Positions 1 to 9,189 of a stretch of DNA of 64,000 nt are shown here, piece by piece. How positions within the stretch are numbered: the first letter of the stretch is position 1; every line of letters starts with the position of its first letter. The notes below the pieces were generated by a model. The model was not told where the DNA came from. It was given only the letters and a program-made list of their open reading frames with translations, and searched no databases. The position numbers were made by a program, and so were the translations under genes. Source of the DNA: Corallococcus silvisoli (GTDB lineage Bacteria; Myxococcota; Myxococcia; Myxococcales; Myxococcaceae); contig NZ_JAAAPJ010000017.1 of NCBI RefSeq assembly GCF_009909145.1, forward strand, positions 1-64,000. Reading direction: 5' to 3'.

Positions 1-1431
1 CGCCGCCACCGGGCCCGCCGCACGGAGGCCGACGCGAAGCGGCTCGCGGAGAACGAGGCCATCTGGCGTGCACTCGGCACCCGTCCTCCAACCGCCCAGC
101 CCCCCGGCTTGGCCCCGGAGGAAGGCGAGGAGGACCCGGAGGCATGGGGCCGCAACCTCATCATGGACGTCAGCAGCAAGGGCGACAGCCGCCTCCGCAA
201 CTGCGAGGCCAACGTCTTCACCGTCCTGCTGTCGTCCCCGGAGTGGCGGGGCGTGCTGCGCTTCAACGAAGTCAGCAAGCGACTGGAGGTGGTGGGCGGT
301 CCGCTGCCTCCAGGCATCGACCCGGAGACGCTCGACGTCGAAATCGCCAACTGGCTCCAGCAAAGCGAGTACGGGCGCCTGGGCCTCCAGCCCAAGGCCG
401 CCGTCGTCGCGCCGCAGATTCTCGCCGTGGCCAAGCGCAACCGTTACGACCCTGTCGCCGACTACCTCCAAGCGCTGGAGTGGGACGGGGTGCCGCGCCT
501 CGCGGGCATGCTCGCGCGCTACTTTGGCGCCGAGGGAGACGTCGCCCACCTGCGCACCATCGGCGAGAAGTTCGCCATCGGCGCCGTGGCGCGGGCGCTG
601 CGGCCGGGCTGCAAGGTGGACACCGTCCTCATCCTGGAGGGGCCGCAGGGCCTTCGGAAGTCCACGGCGCTGCGCGTACTGGCGGGGGACTGGTTCAGCG
701 ACGCGCCCATCGACGTCCACAACAAGGACTCGGCCATGTTGGCGTCCCAGTTCTGGTTCATCGAGTTGGCGGAACTCTCCACGCTGCGCCGTGCGGAAAA
801 CCAACCCTTCAAGGGCTTCATCAGCCGCACCGAGGACACGTACCGGCCCCCCTACGGGCGCGCCAACGTGAAGACGCCCCGGCGCTGCATCTTCGTCGGC
901 ACCACGAATGACGACGCCTACCTGAAGGACCCAACGGGGCACCGCCGCTACTGGCCGGTGCACTGCACCCACATCGACATCGAGGCGCTGCGCCAGGACA
1001 GGAACCAGCTCTGGGCGGAGGCCGTGGTGCTCCTCCAGCGGGGCGAGCCCTGGTGGCTGTCCGAGGAGGATGCCCAGCGCGCCGAGGCCCAGGCGGCGCT
1101 TCGCGCCGAGGGCGCGGGTGACGGTCGCGGGGAAGCCATCGTCCAGTGGTTTCTGCGCACGCCGAAGGAGCGGCGGCCCGCCGAGGTGTCCATTCTCCAG
1201 GTGGCCACAGACGCGCTGGGCATGCCCGTCGCACAGGTGGACCATCGCGCGTCCACGGAGGTGGGCACCTGCCTCGTCGCGCTCGGCTTCACCAAGCACC
1301 AGCGCCGGAGTGCGGACGGGCGCAGGCCTCGCATGTACCGCACGCCGGAGGACTTGCTAACCGCGAATCAGGAGGCGCGACAGTCCTACATGCCTCCATT
1401 GAGCAATTCTATCATGCAACATCGATACTAG
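1..1431 (+). CDS. VapE/VirE-family phage ATPase, 5' end outside the window
   Basis: The reading frame is open from base 1, so the gene begins upstream of the window; the TTG at 109 is not a credible start. The protein matches the virulence-associated E family, P-loop ATPases of phages and islands usually attached to a primase and acting at replication initiation. Visible features are a Walker A-like stretch GPQGLRKST (the Gly usually before Lys is Arg), FWFIELAEL as the Walker B region, then VGTTNDDAYLKD and GHRRYWPV, a block typical of the family. The primase-like N-terminus would lie to the left. It opens the replication module of this element (nuclease, helicase, polymerase and resolvase follow). 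Family assignment is firm; exact role is inferred. Confidence 0.85.
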   Translation, partial: RRHRARRTEADAKRLAENEAIWRALGTRPPTAQPPGLAPEEGEEDPEAWGRNLIMDVSSKGDSRLRNCEANVFTVLLSSPEWRGVLRFNEVSKRLEVVGGPLPPGIDPETLDVEIANWLQQSEYGRLGLQPKAAVVAPQILAVAKRNRYDPVADYLQALEWDGVPRLAGMLARYFGAEGDVAHLRTIGEKFAIGAVARALRPGCKVDTVLILEGPQGLRKSTALRVLAGDWFSDAPIDVHNKDSAMLASQFWFIELAELSTLRRAENQPFKGFISRTEDTYRPPYGRANVKTPRRCIFVGTTNDDAYLKDPTGHRRYWPVHCTHIDIEALRQDRNQLWAEAVVLLQRGEPWWLSEEDAQRAEAQAALRAEGAGDGRGEAIVQWFLRTPKERRPAEVSILQVATDALGMPVAQVDHRASTEVGTCLVALGFTKHQRRSADGRRPRMYRTPEDLLTANQEARQSYMPPLSNSIMQHRY

Positions 1432-1695
1432 CCGAGGCACGTCAGCTTAAACCGGAGAAAATTACCAATCCATCGGCCGGCCCCGGCGCCAGTACGGGTA
1501 CAGGTAAGCCCAAACGGCACCAACTGGATATGTCAGCAGGACACAACGCCCTTAGCAGACACACTTAAAGACCACATCCAGCCACACTCACCCACTAATC
1601 AATACCACTGAAAAGTGGTCACCCGCACAGGCGAGCAGCCATCTCCCAAAACAGCGATATACTCTCACACCCAACTTTGGCCCGTGAGTGCGCGC

Positions 1696-2376
1696 ATGAT
1701 TGGTTCGCAATTCTCCCGCTCCCCTTTTCCCGCTAGTGGAGCCATCATCGTCCTATCATTGACCGCCTGTGGAACATTCAAGAGCGACATTATCCAGGCA
1801 CCAACTCCCGAAGAGCAGCTACTCTCAAAGCAACTCTCAGACGCACGTCCTGGAAAGACGTTTACGGCCGCGTGCGCCGACGACGACATCGATAAAAATC
1901 TCGGATCAGAGGCACACGCACGCATATGCAACAAGGAGCCGGACCTTTTCCTAAAAGACAGTTTTCGTTCGAGTGACCAGTTCTGTCGAAATATTGTCAC
2001 CTGGGGCCAAGACAGCTACCAAGCCGGGACCGCCTGGGGTATTATTTTCGGCATTGTCGGCCTCACTAGCGCAACCACAGGCGCAACCCTCATTGCAACA
2101 TCAGATTCATCCAAAGACCTCAGCCCCAAGATTGCACTAACCGCAGGAGGAGCCATCGTCACTGCCATTGGATTCATTTTCCTTGGCCGAGCAAGCGCAG
2201 CAGCAACTGCAAGCGGTGAGGCTGGGCTGGCTTTCATTCCTGGACTTAGCGACGAGGATCGCTGGAAAACATGCCTCGCTGCCCGAGCCAAATGGTTGGG
2301 CGCAAACGCGGAGGCAACAAGGGTCGCATTCCCTTCGGCCGCACCTGCGAAGACCGACGATTCTAGCAAAAAATAA
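1696..2376 (+). CDS. predicted lipoprotein, unknown function (element cargo)
   Basis: Starting at the ATG at 1696, the protein opens with a short signal sequence ending in a lipobox, LSLTAC, so the mature protein would be lipid-anchored at Cys. A GTG at 1684 in the same frame is an alternative; the longer frame from 1615 would bury the signal. The middle has two hydrophobic segments (GIIFGIVGLTSATTGATLIA and IALTAGGAIVTAIGFIFLG) resembling a membrane hairpin. Several cysteines follow the lipobox. I recognise no family. Base composition is clearly less GC-rich than the flanking replication genes, as expected of a recently acquired cargo gene, and it sits alone between the VapE gene and the nuclease gene. 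Confidence 0.6.
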   Translation: MIGSQFSRSPFPASGAIIVLSLTACGTFKSDIIQAPTPEEQLLSKQLSDARPGKTFTAACADDDIDKNLGSEAHARICNKEPDLFLKDSFRSSDQFCRNIVTWGQDSYQAGTAWGIIFGIVGLTSATTGATLIATSDSSKDLSPKIALTAGGAIVTAIGFIFLGRASAAATASGEAGLAFIPGLSDEDRWKTCLAARAKWLGANAEATRVAFPSAAPAKTDDSSKK

Positions 2377-2433
2377 GGCCTCGCGCGCATGCGCGCGCCA
2401 ACACATCTCGTAAAGTCAGCAGTCCTCAAGATT

Positions 2434-2453
2434 ACCCCCATTGAATAGGGGTG
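2434..2453 (+). promoter_or_regulatory. element-specific motif, copy 1 (CCCCCATT, hairpin form)
   Basis: ACCCCCATTGAATAGGGGTG is a short inverted repeat (CCCC/GGGG arms) whose right end runs into the GTG start of the nuclease gene. The same CCCCCATT core occurs before three other genes of the element. It may be a phage promoter or operator, or a hairpin over the ribosome-binding site. Function is inferred. Confidence 0.4.
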
Positions 2454-3755
2454 AGTCCAGCCCCCGAAACACCGGAGTCCCGCGCCGTTGAAGACGGCGT
2501 CCTCCACCACCTGTCCGTCTCGCAGTTGCGGAGGTTCGCACTCTGCGAGCGCGCGTGGTTCTTCTCCAAGGTGCTCCGACTTCCCGAGCGGCCCTCCAAG
2601 GCTCGGGAAGTCGGCACCTCCACGCATGCACAGTTGGAGCACTACCTGCGCACGGGCGAGGACGTGTTGGGGCCCATCGCGGCGGCCGGCAAGCACCTGC
2701 TGCCCGCGCCGGGGGTGGACCTGCTGGTGGAGGAGCACTTCGGCCAGCCGTCGCCCCTCTTCGCGGACGGAGTCCCACTCGCCGGATACATCGACCTCGT
2801 CAACCCGCGACGCCTCGCCGAGGGCGTGCTGCGCGTCACGGACCACAAGACGACGTCCTCCATCGCTCGCTACGCCGCGACGCCCGAGCAGTTCGCCTCC
2901 GCCGCTCATGACGCCGGTATCCAGATGGTGGGCTATGGCTACTGGGCTGTCCTCGCCGCCGAGCGCTTCCCGGGACTGAAGCGGCTGGAGCTGGAGCACC
3001 TCTACTTCCAGACGCGCGGTGCGCGGGAGGCCCGCTCCGTCGTTGCCACCATCAGCGCCGAGCACGTCCGCAACGAGTGGCTCGCACACATCGAACCGCT
3101 GGCGCGCCGAATGCGCGACGTCGCGCGAGCCACGTCCCCCAACCAGGTGAAGCCCAGTTGGAGCGCCTGCCAGAAGTACGGCGGGTGCTCCTTCCAAGCG
3201 CAGTGCCTCAACGCGCAGTCCCAAGGAAAGCCGCCCATGTCCCTCGTCAACCGCCTTACGAAGTCCGCCACGTCCACCATGCCGTCCGCGCCCGCGCCCA
3301 CGCCGGCCCCGGCCGCTCCCGAGCAGGAGCTGGCCGCCGTGCTGCCGCCCGATGCGCCCAAGAGCGATCCGGCGCTCGCGTCCGCGCCGGCCAGCGACGA
3401 GGCCCCACGCCGCAAGCGACGGACGAAGGCGGAGATGGAGGCCGCACGCGGCCTGTCCCTGTTCGTGGACTGCGTGCCCAACTGCCCCGCCGAGCCGCTG
3501 GCCGGTTACGTCGGCCGCATGGCCGCGAAGATTGAGCAGGAGTGCGGCGTCGTGGACATCCGCGTCGCTCCCAACGACTCGCCCCTGGCCTACGGGAAGT
3601 GGAAGGGAGTCTTGGCCGCCACCATCCGCGCCGAGCCTCCCGAGCCCGGCACCTACGCCGCGCTGGGCGTGGCCGGTAGCGAGTTGATGCAGGTGGCCGT
3701 GGAGGCCCTGGAGCCTCTCTGCGGCGCGGGACACTTCGTCCGGGGCGTCCGGTAG
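2451..3755 (+). CDS. PD-(D/E)XK superfamily nuclease, Cas4/RecB-like, with C-terminal extension
   Basis: Residues about 20-260 look like a phage Cas4/RecB-type exonuclease: LSVSQLRRFALCERAWFF at the N-terminus, GTSTHAQLE (the motif I His), GYIDLVN (catalytic Asp) and VTDHKTTSS (the E/DxK pair as DHK), then a downstream Gln in GIQMVGYGYWA. Cysteines near 240-258 (WSACQKYGGCSFQAQC) could hold the Fe-S cluster usual in this group together with Cys31. A Pro/Ala-rich linker and a lysine-arginine patch then lead to a separate C-terminal part of about 110 residues that I do not recognise. The helicase gene starts 2 bases after the stop, so the two are probably made together for DNA end processing in phage replication or recombination. 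The GTG start is the ORF limit; the first conserved motif begins about 20 residues later. Confidence 0.75.
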   Translation: MSPAPETPESRAVEDGVLHHLSVSQLRRFALCERAWFFSKVLRLPERPSKAREVGTSTHAQLEHYLRTGEDVLGPIAAAGKHLLPAPGVDLLVEEHFGQPSPLFADGVPLAGYIDLVNPRRLAEGVLRVTDHKTTSSIARYAATPEQFASAAHDAGIQMVGYGYWAVLAAERFPGLKRLELEHLYFQTRGAREARSVVATISAEHVRNEWLAHIEPLARRMRDVARATSPNQVKPSWSACQKYGGCSFQAQCLNAQSQGKPPMSLVNRLTKSATSTMPSAPAPTPAPAAPEQELAAVLPPDAPKSDPALASAPASDEAPRRKRRTKAEMEAARGLSLFVDCVPNCPAEPLAGYVGRMAAKIEQECGVVDIRVAPNDSPLAYGKWKGVLAATIRAEPPEPGTYAALGVAGSELMQVAVEALEPLCGAGHFVRGVR

Positions 3756-3757
3756 CC

Positions 3758-5584
3758 GTGGGCCTCCTCCAGCGCTTCGGCGTCACGCCACGGCCGTCCA
3801 CTCCCCAGGACGGCGCATCCGTCGCGGTGGACTTCTCGCGCACCGGCCGCTCGCCCGTGGGTTGGTCGTCGGACCTCTCGCGCATCCTCGCCCTGCCGCG
3901 CCGCGACCTCGCCACGTCCTACGCGGCGGCGGACCTCGAAGCGCTGGAGTCCCAGTTGCGCGCGCCCCCAGGGCCGTGCAGTTGCGCGCCGCGTCCGTGC
4001 CCCTCGCGGCTCCGGCGCGTTCAGGCCCTGGCGCTGCTGGAGGCCTCGCGAGTGGGCGGACTGCTCGGGCCCATCGGCACCGGCCACGGGAAGGAGCTGA
4101 CCACCTTCCTCATGCCCATGGCCATGCCGGCATGCCGTGTGGCCTGCCTCTTCATCCCCGCGAGCCTCCTGTCCCAGTTCAACGCGGAGTGGGACTACTA
4201 CGGCGCTCACTGGCGCCTTCCCAACCTCGCGGGTGGACGCTGGTTCCGGCCAGGCCTGCCGGTGCTGCACGTCATCACCTACAACAAGCTTTCCAGCCAG
4301 GAAGCGACGGACCTGCTGGAGCGCATCCGCCCGGACCTCGTCATTCTCAACGAGGCGCACAACCTCAAGGACCCGAAGGCCTCTCGCACCGGGCGATTCC
4401 TCCGCTACTTCGAGAAGCGCCCGGAGACGCGGCTCGTGGCCTTGTCTGGCACGTTCGCGTCCAAGAGCATCAAGGACTACGCGCACCTGTCGCGGCTGGC
4501 GCTGCGCGAGGGCTCGCCGCTGCCCCTGGCTCACCACGTCGTGGAGGAGTGGGGCACGGCGCTGGACCCCGGCAAGGTGGTGGCCCCGTCCGGCGCGCTG
4601 GAGCGGCTGTGCGAACCCGAGGAGCATGTCCGCGAGGGCTTTCGGCGCCGCCGCAACGACACGCGCGGCGTTGTCGCCACGGACGAGAGCGCCCTGGACA
4701 AGCCGCTCATCATCCGCCCGCGCTACCCGGGACCGGTGCCCACCGAATTGCTGGCGCTCATCGAGCTAGCGCACGGTGGCGAGCGACCGGACGGCGAGCA
4801 GTTTCAAGAGCAGCTCCAAGCCATGGCATGTGCCCGGCAGCTGTCAGCCGGCTTCTACCACCGCTGGCGCTACCCTCGGGGCGAGCCACCGGAGCTGATC
4901 GAGGAGTGGTTCGCGAAGCGGAAGGCCTGGAACAAGGAGGTGTGGGAGGAGCTGAAGGGCGAGCGTCGCGAGCACCTGGACTCGCCTGGCCTACTCACCA
5001 AGGCCGCCATACGCGCGCACATGGTGCCGCCCTACGAGGGCGACAAGCCGGTTTGGCAGGCGGCAACGTGGACGGACTGGGCGGAGATTCACGACGCGGT
5101 GCAGCCCGAGCCCCAAGCAGTATGGGTGTCGGACTTCCTCGTGCAGGACGCTGCGGAGTGGGCGCGGACCCAGGTGGGAATCGTCTGGGTGGAGTTTCCG
5201 GAGTTGGGGGAGCGGATCGCCCGCGCCGCCGGCGTGCCCTTCTACGGCGGGGGGCGCGCGGCGTCTGAGGCCATCCTCCAGGAGAGTGGGCGGCGCTCCA
5301 TCGTCGCGAGCATCAAGGCCCACGCGACGGGGAAGAACCTCCAGCAACTCTGCCGCAACCTCGTGGTGACGCCTCCCTCGGACGGCGCTCTCTGGGAGCA
5401 ACTCCTCGCACGCACGCACCGCCCTGGACAACAGGCGGCGCGCGTCGAGGTGGAGGTATGCCTCCACACCCAAGACTACGTCGAGGCATTCGCTACCGCC
5501 CAGGTGAGAGCCCTCTTCATCCAGCAGACGGACGGACAACCGCAGAAGCTCCTGTGCCTGTGCGGCAATTCCCCTACTCAATAG
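3758..5584 (+). CDS. SNF2/DEAD-like phage helicase
   Basis: The order of motifs is that of SF2 helicases of the SNF2 type. A degenerate Walker A (GPIGTGHGKE) lies near residue 108, IPASLLSQFNAEW resembles motif Ia, VILNEAHNLKD is a DEAH-box variant with Asn for Asp, LSGTFASKS is motif III, and LLARTHRPGQQ at the C-terminus is motif VI with the arginine finger. Loss of the Ser/Thr after the Walker A Lys and of the first acidic residue of motif II leaves ATPase strength uncertain, although such variants occur in phage genomes. It would remodel or unwind DNA with the neighbouring nuclease and polymerase. The GTG start lies 2 bases after the nuclease stop codon. Confidence 0.75.
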   Translation: MGLLQRFGVTPRPSTPQDGASVAVDFSRTGRSPVGWSSDLSRILALPRRDLATSYAAADLEALESQLRAPPGPCSCAPRPCPSRLRRVQALALLEASRVGGLLGPIGTGHGKELTTFLMPMAMPACRVACLFIPASLLSQFNAEWDYYGAHWRLPNLAGGRWFRPGLPVLHVITYNKLSSQEATDLLERIRPDLVILNEAHNLKDPKASRTGRFLRYFEKRPETRLVALSGTFASKSIKDYAHLSRLALREGSPLPLAHHVVEEWGTALDPGKVVAPSGALERLCEPEEHVREGFRRRRNDTRGVVATDESALDKPLIIRPRYPGPVPTELLALIELAHGGERPDGEQFQEQLQAMACARQLSAGFYHRWRYPRGEPPELIEEWFAKRKAWNKEVWEELKGERREHLDSPGLLTKAAIRAHMVPPYEGDKPVWQAATWTDWAEIHDAVQPEPQAVWVSDFLVQDAAEWARTQVGIVWVEFPELGERIARAAGVPFYGGGRAASEAILQESGRRSIVASIKAHATGKNLQQLCRNLVVTPPSDGALWEQLLARTHRPGQQAARVEVEVCLHTQDYVEAFATAQVRALFIQQTDGQPQKLLCLCGNSPTQ

Positions 5585-5645
5585 GCTCCGTTATCCACAT
5601 TCAGTCGCGGCAACGGAGCCTCCTGAGTGGAAGCAAGACTGTCAG

Positions 5646-5948
5646 CTACTTCTTCATCGTCCACAGCTTGACGATGGCATAGATGGCAAGGCTGACGACA
5701 ACCAGGGTCACATACAACCGCGACTCGGGAGTTCCTGACAGCTCGGTCAGGCGCAGCGCCCACAGCTTCGTGGTGATCTGGAGGACAATGTCAGCCAGTA
5801 CAAGCGCAACGAGAATCTGGTTCTTCTGATTGCTGGGGGGAGGCGTGTTCGTACTCAAGGCAGAACTCGGTCCACGCGGCGAGTCGGCTGTGGCCCAACG
5901 CCACAAGCTCGCCACCACGTGGGCAGTGGCCCCCGAAGACTTGAGCAA
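5646..5948 (-). CDS. small two-helix membrane protein, hypothetical
   Basis: This minus-strand frame encodes two convincing hydrophobic segments (ILVALVLADIVLQITTKLWA and LYVTLVVVSLAIYAIVKLW) and ends with a basic WTMKK tail. The first 30 or so residues are low in hydrophobicity and may not be translated; a TTG further in (MSTNTPPP...) would give a more compact protein of about 65 residues. It lies in a lower-GC stretch behind the helicase gene and reads against its neighbours, like a small accessory or superinfection-type gene. I recognise no family. The alternation of a charged loop between two helices argues against chance, but evidence is modest. Confidence 0.45.
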   Translation of the reverse strand: MLKSSGATAHVVASLWRWATADSPRGPSSALSTNTPPPSNQKNQILVALVLADIVLQITTKLWALRLTELSGTPESRLYVTLVVVSLAIYAIVKLWTMKK

Positions 5949-6533
5949 GCCGCATCAGCCAGAATTCCTTGAACTGGAGCAGCGAGAATGTAGCGAGCTG
6001 CCTAGGTGAAGACTGGTGCGGGTCCGAAGCGGCGCTGCGGCCCAGCGCTGCAAGCGAGAACTTCCTTCTACTCCCTCCGACGGTTCGGAGAAGGAGCCAC
6101 CTAGGCCAAGCTATGGCGCGCTGGATCGACATGAGCCCATCCTCCGGTTCTGTCCGTCTACTAAAGGGCCCAAGCCACATACGCAACCTCATGATGACTC
6201 AAAGCTGCTCAGGGCCGGCTTTTCCTCGGCTACTGAAAACGCTCTTTACCAAGCAGTACCGATGAGCTGCCGTCATCAGGGCGGCGCCGCTCTAGGTCAA
6301 AACAGCCCCATCAAAATCTTCGGAGACAGAGGCTGCATCGCTCGCGCGGCTGGTTCGCCGTTCTTTGAGGGCTCATCTGATTCAGGTGAACCGGCCCGCC
6401 ACACCGGGTCCATGCCGACCCATGCCGATAGCGGAACTGGATAGAAGCACAAATTAGCCAGCAGTCGACAAGCTCCATACGATCTCAAGAAGCTTATCAC
6501 TCCAGTGTCCCTGGGGTTCGGAGATCGATCGAC
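5949..6533. other. about 585 bases without a convincing gene
   Basis: Several frames are open here on both strands, but none shows recognisable motifs, a good ribosome-binding site or biased codon use. GC content is lower than in the replication genes. It may be a decayed insertion or an unrecognised cargo gene. Confidence 0.4.
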
Positions 6534-7424
6534 ATGGGCTTTGAGCACTACGTACTCAAATCGACTTGCGGCGGCTGTCAAAAAACGTCCACATTCTCAT
6601 TCACAGACAAAAACAAAATAAGACCCAACTGGATCTGCAAGTGCAGCGCCATCAACTCCTGGAGAATCCCTTCGGAACACTCAACAATCCCCTCCTCGCT
6701 GTACATTGGCGCCAACAAAGAGTCCGTAATCAAAATATACGCAGTGCCACCAAATATACAGCCCCCCGCATACTCCTGGGCGCCCCCATGGTCTATACGC
6801 TCTTTCCTCAAACAGACTTCGGACACACTCGGAGGATGCCTTTTCTGGTCAACACAGAGCGCAACCGTACTCCGCGAGCCCGTCTTTAGCGATACATGCA
6901 ACACGCCAGAATCACCACACATAGACGATGGCCACGCCTGTCACATCACTTCTGGCTGGGCCAGAGGCGACGAGACATGCGCCTTATGGGGCAACATCCA
7001 AAGGCTCATCCAAAACGAAGTTGAGCAGCGCTTTCTTCGATGCTACCTAAGCCTCGTAAGAGACAGGCAGTTTCCAATGCTGATTCCGCAGGCCCGGATT
7101 GGCATAGGAGAAAGGCGCCGCCCAGACTTCGTTGTCTTCATTCCGCTCCAGCAGTATCGATTTCGCTGGATAGCAGTTGAAATTGACGGCGGCCACAACT
7201 CCACCAGCGACGAATCCGACCAGAAACGCAACGCCTATTTGGCAGATCATGGGTATGAGATATTTTCGATTCGACCTAGCACCCCCAAGGGATACTTCGA
7301 AGAAGCTCGTCGACTTGTGGAGCACATTGACGCCGAAATGAAGACCGCCGACAGGGATCCATCAAAGGTCGCAGTAGAGGCTCGGGTGTTTCGCACAACT
7401 CCGGCGGACGATATCCCGTTCTAG
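6534..7424 (+). CDS. zinc-ribbon plus Vsr/DUF559-like endonuclease-fold protein (element cargo)
   Basis: The N-terminus carries CGGC and CKC cysteine pairs (residues about 12-37), as in a zinc ribbon. After an unrecognised central part, residues about 190-260 look like the Vsr/DUF559 branch of the PD-(D/E)XK fold: RRPDFVVFI, then WIAVEIDGGHN, then QKRNAYLADHGYEIFSIRP, which supply the Asp, the E-x-D pair and the downstream Arg of that fold. The gene is much less GC-rich than the replication genes and follows no tight operon. Position inside a phage-like element next to another low-GC gene suggests a cargo or defence role, which is inference. Nuclease fold is fairly likely; activity is unproven. 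Confidence 0.6.
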   Translation: MGFEHYVLKSTCGGCQKTSTFSFTDKNKIRPNWICKCSAINSWRIPSEHSTIPSSLYIGANKESVIKIYAVPPNIQPPAYSWAPPWSIRSFLKQTSDTLGGCLFWSTQSATVLREPVFSDTCNTPESPHIDDGHACHITSGWARGDETCALWGNIQRLIQNEVEQRFLRCYLSLVRDRQFPMLIPQARIGIGERRRPDFVVFIPLQQYRFRWIAVEIDGGHNSTSDESDQKRNAYLADHGYEIFSIRPSTPKGYFEEARRLVEHIDAEMKTADRDPSKVAVEARVFRTTPADDIPF

Positions 7425-7490
7425 TCCCCCGCCTAAGCCCCTTCGATCCCAACACGACTCGCCTCCATCTCCCATCCAATTTTTACTTAA

Positions 7491-8396
7491 ATGACCGAAC
7501 CCCGCAAGCACCATGTTGTTCCCAAATTTTATCTCAAGCGCTTTTCAGACAAAAAAGAACGACTCACAATGGTCTCCCGAGATCAAAAGATACGCACACC
7601 GCCAACGATAGCAGAAAAGGCATGTAGAGAGCTTGACTTCTACGCCATAACATCAGGCGGACGCCGAAGCCAAGAGGTTGAGGGCTTTCTCGACAAGTAC
7701 ATCGAGAGCCCGGCAGCAAATGCAATCAAATCAATTCTTAAAGACAAATTCCCTCCGCCACCTCAAATTCGGCGAGAGATCTCAATGTTCGTCGCATTCC
7801 AGGCGCTACGCGGACATGATTTTCGAAGAGCTACCCAGCACCTAGTTGACTCCATGCATGAGGCCATCCAGAGCAGGCTCAGTCAAATGCAAAGGCCGGA
7901 CGCCCCATCAACACCAACACTCATCACCAATCCAGAATCATCCATCCCAATAAAACTAGCCGATAAACCTTCGCCACAGGAAATCAAGCTGGAGTCGATT
8001 CTCGCAATGATCAAGATAGCCCCAGGCCTTGCCAACATAATTTCCGCAAGAAAATGGTTCGTCTTCGACCACGCCGAGGCATGCCTTCTTACTTCTGACG
8101 CTCCAGTAGTCTACTGGTCTGCTCCGACAGCCGAAAGAGACTACGGATACAGCCTAGCAACATCAGACTACATCGCCTTGCCCTTGGATACTCGCCACAG
8201 CTTGGTGATGGCATATGAATCTCAGGCCGACGAACAAGTCTTGAGTTTCGGAGTCAGCAAAGGGCCGGAACTGGCGCGAGGAATAAACGCCCTAGTTGCT
8301 GCAAATGCATCCAGGTGGATCCTTCACCATCCGGACATCAGGCCTCTAGATGGTCTAGTCCTCCCACCGAAAGAACCACCGCTCCATATTGGTTAG
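7491..8396 (+). CDS. DUF4238 family protein (element cargo)
   Basis: The opening KHHVVPKFYLKRFS is the signature of DUF4238, a family scattered in bacteria and mobile elements with no established function. The rest is mostly helical (ISMFVAFQALRGHDFR and similar) with a downstream ACLLTSDAPVV...ALPLDTRHSLVM region that is also usual in the family, so the protein looks complete at 301 residues. It is GC-poor relative to the replication module and lies 66 bases behind the Vsr-like gene in the same direction, so the two may travel together. The HH pair near the N-terminus could be a metal or catalytic site, which is a guess from conservation. Confidence 0.7.
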   Translation: MTEPRKHHVVPKFYLKRFSDKKERLTMVSRDQKIRTPPTIAEKACRELDFYAITSGGRRSQEVEGFLDKYIESPAANAIKSILKDKFPPPPQIRREISMFVAFQALRGHDFRRATQHLVDSMHEAIQSRLSQMQRPDAPSTPTLITNPESSIPIKLADKPSPQEIKLESILAMIKIAPGLANIISARKWFVFDHAEACLLTSDAPVVYWSAPTAERDYGYSLATSDYIALPLDTRHSLVMAYESQADEQVLSFGVSKGPELARGINALVAANASRWILHHPDIRPLDGLVLPPKEPPLHIG

Positions 8397-8515
8397 GCCC
8401 CAAGAACATCAAAGCACCATTCAAGAACCTAGAAGCTCTTTCACAATAAGCTTGACACATGCCTTGAGAATCAAAGAACGCGCAGCGTTTTCCAGGTGAT
8501 CCAAGCCCAATAGTT

Positions 8516-8531
8516 GCCCCCATTTGAGATG
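8516..8531 (+). promoter_or_regulatory. element-specific motif, copy 2 (CCCCCATT)
   Basis: GCCCCCATTTGAGATG lies about 45 bases before the ATG at 8576. A related small palindrome, TCCCTTGAATGGGA, follows at about 8552. It shares the CCCCCATT core with copies at 2.43, 11.22 and 13.27 kb. Confidence 0.35.
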
Positions 8532-8575
8532 GCGAGGACGTCCTTCTGACGTCCCTTGAATGGGAGCAACGGGAC

Positions 8576-9106
8576 ATGAGCAACGCAGCACTTTCGCGGA
8601 TCGTCAGCGCACAGGCGGCACTCGGCGCGCAGTACCTCAAGGTCGGCCACTACCGGCTTGAGGTGCAGTCCATCCGTACCAAGGACGGCTTCAAGGGCCT
8701 GTCCGCCATTGCTGAGCTAAAGGTCGTGTCCGCCGAGCGGACGCAACCCGCCTGCGAGCCCAGCCGCATCGGCATGGTGGCCTCCTACGTGGAGAAGCTT
8801 TCCGAGGTGAAGAAGAACGGCGGCGGGCGCTTCAAGGCCTTCGTCATGGCCCTGACCGGCGCCGAGGAGCAGGAGCTGTCCCTGGAGCAACTCGCCAAGT
8901 TCACGGGCGACAAGCAGGCCGGGGCCTTCCTCCTCATCGACTGCGAGGTCTTCCCCAAGACGCTGCCCGAGAAGGACGGCAAGCCCGGGAAGGTCATCGA
9001 AGGCTACCGCTGGAGCACCGTCAGCCCCACGGACGACGAGCTGGCGGCCATTGAGGCGAAGCGCGCCGAGGCGAAGCTGCCGGCCCTCGCCGCCGCCCTG
9101 GCCTGA
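8576..9106 (+). CDS. phage replication-module protein, possibly ssDNA-binding
   Basis: The 176-residue product is recognisably part of the replication module by position, directly ahead of DNA polymerase, and returns to the high-GC codon use of the module. The sequence begins with a helix, then YLKVGHYRLEVQSIRTKDGFKGLSAIAELKVVSA, a beta-rich stretch like an OB fold, and ends in a charged Ala-rich helix. Phage genes in this slot often encode single-stranded DNA-binding or DUF669-like proteins. No motif proves that here. The ATG is preceded by a GGGAGCAACGGGAC purine-rich stretch that can serve as ribosome-binding site. Confidence 0.55.
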   Translation: MSNAALSRIVSAQAALGAQYLKVGHYRLEVQSIRTKDGFKGLSAIAELKVVSAERTQPACEPSRIGMVASYVEKLSEVKKNGGGRFKAFVMALTGAEEQELSLEQLAKFTGDKQAGAFLLIDCEVFPKTLPEKDGKPGKVIEGYRWSTVSPTDDELAAIEAKRAEAKLPALAAALA

Positions 9107-9189
9107 GCAGTCCCCTCCTCCGACACCGCTGAGTACCTGGCGCGTCCCCCACCGCCACGGCTGGCCCACGACACGGGCCTCTTCGTGTT

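Noticed and set aside
2016..3734. A 572-codon minus-strand frame across the lipoprotein and nuclease genes
   Set aside because: It crosses two unrelated genes with different base composition and has no motif; the plus-strand nuclease motifs are clear.
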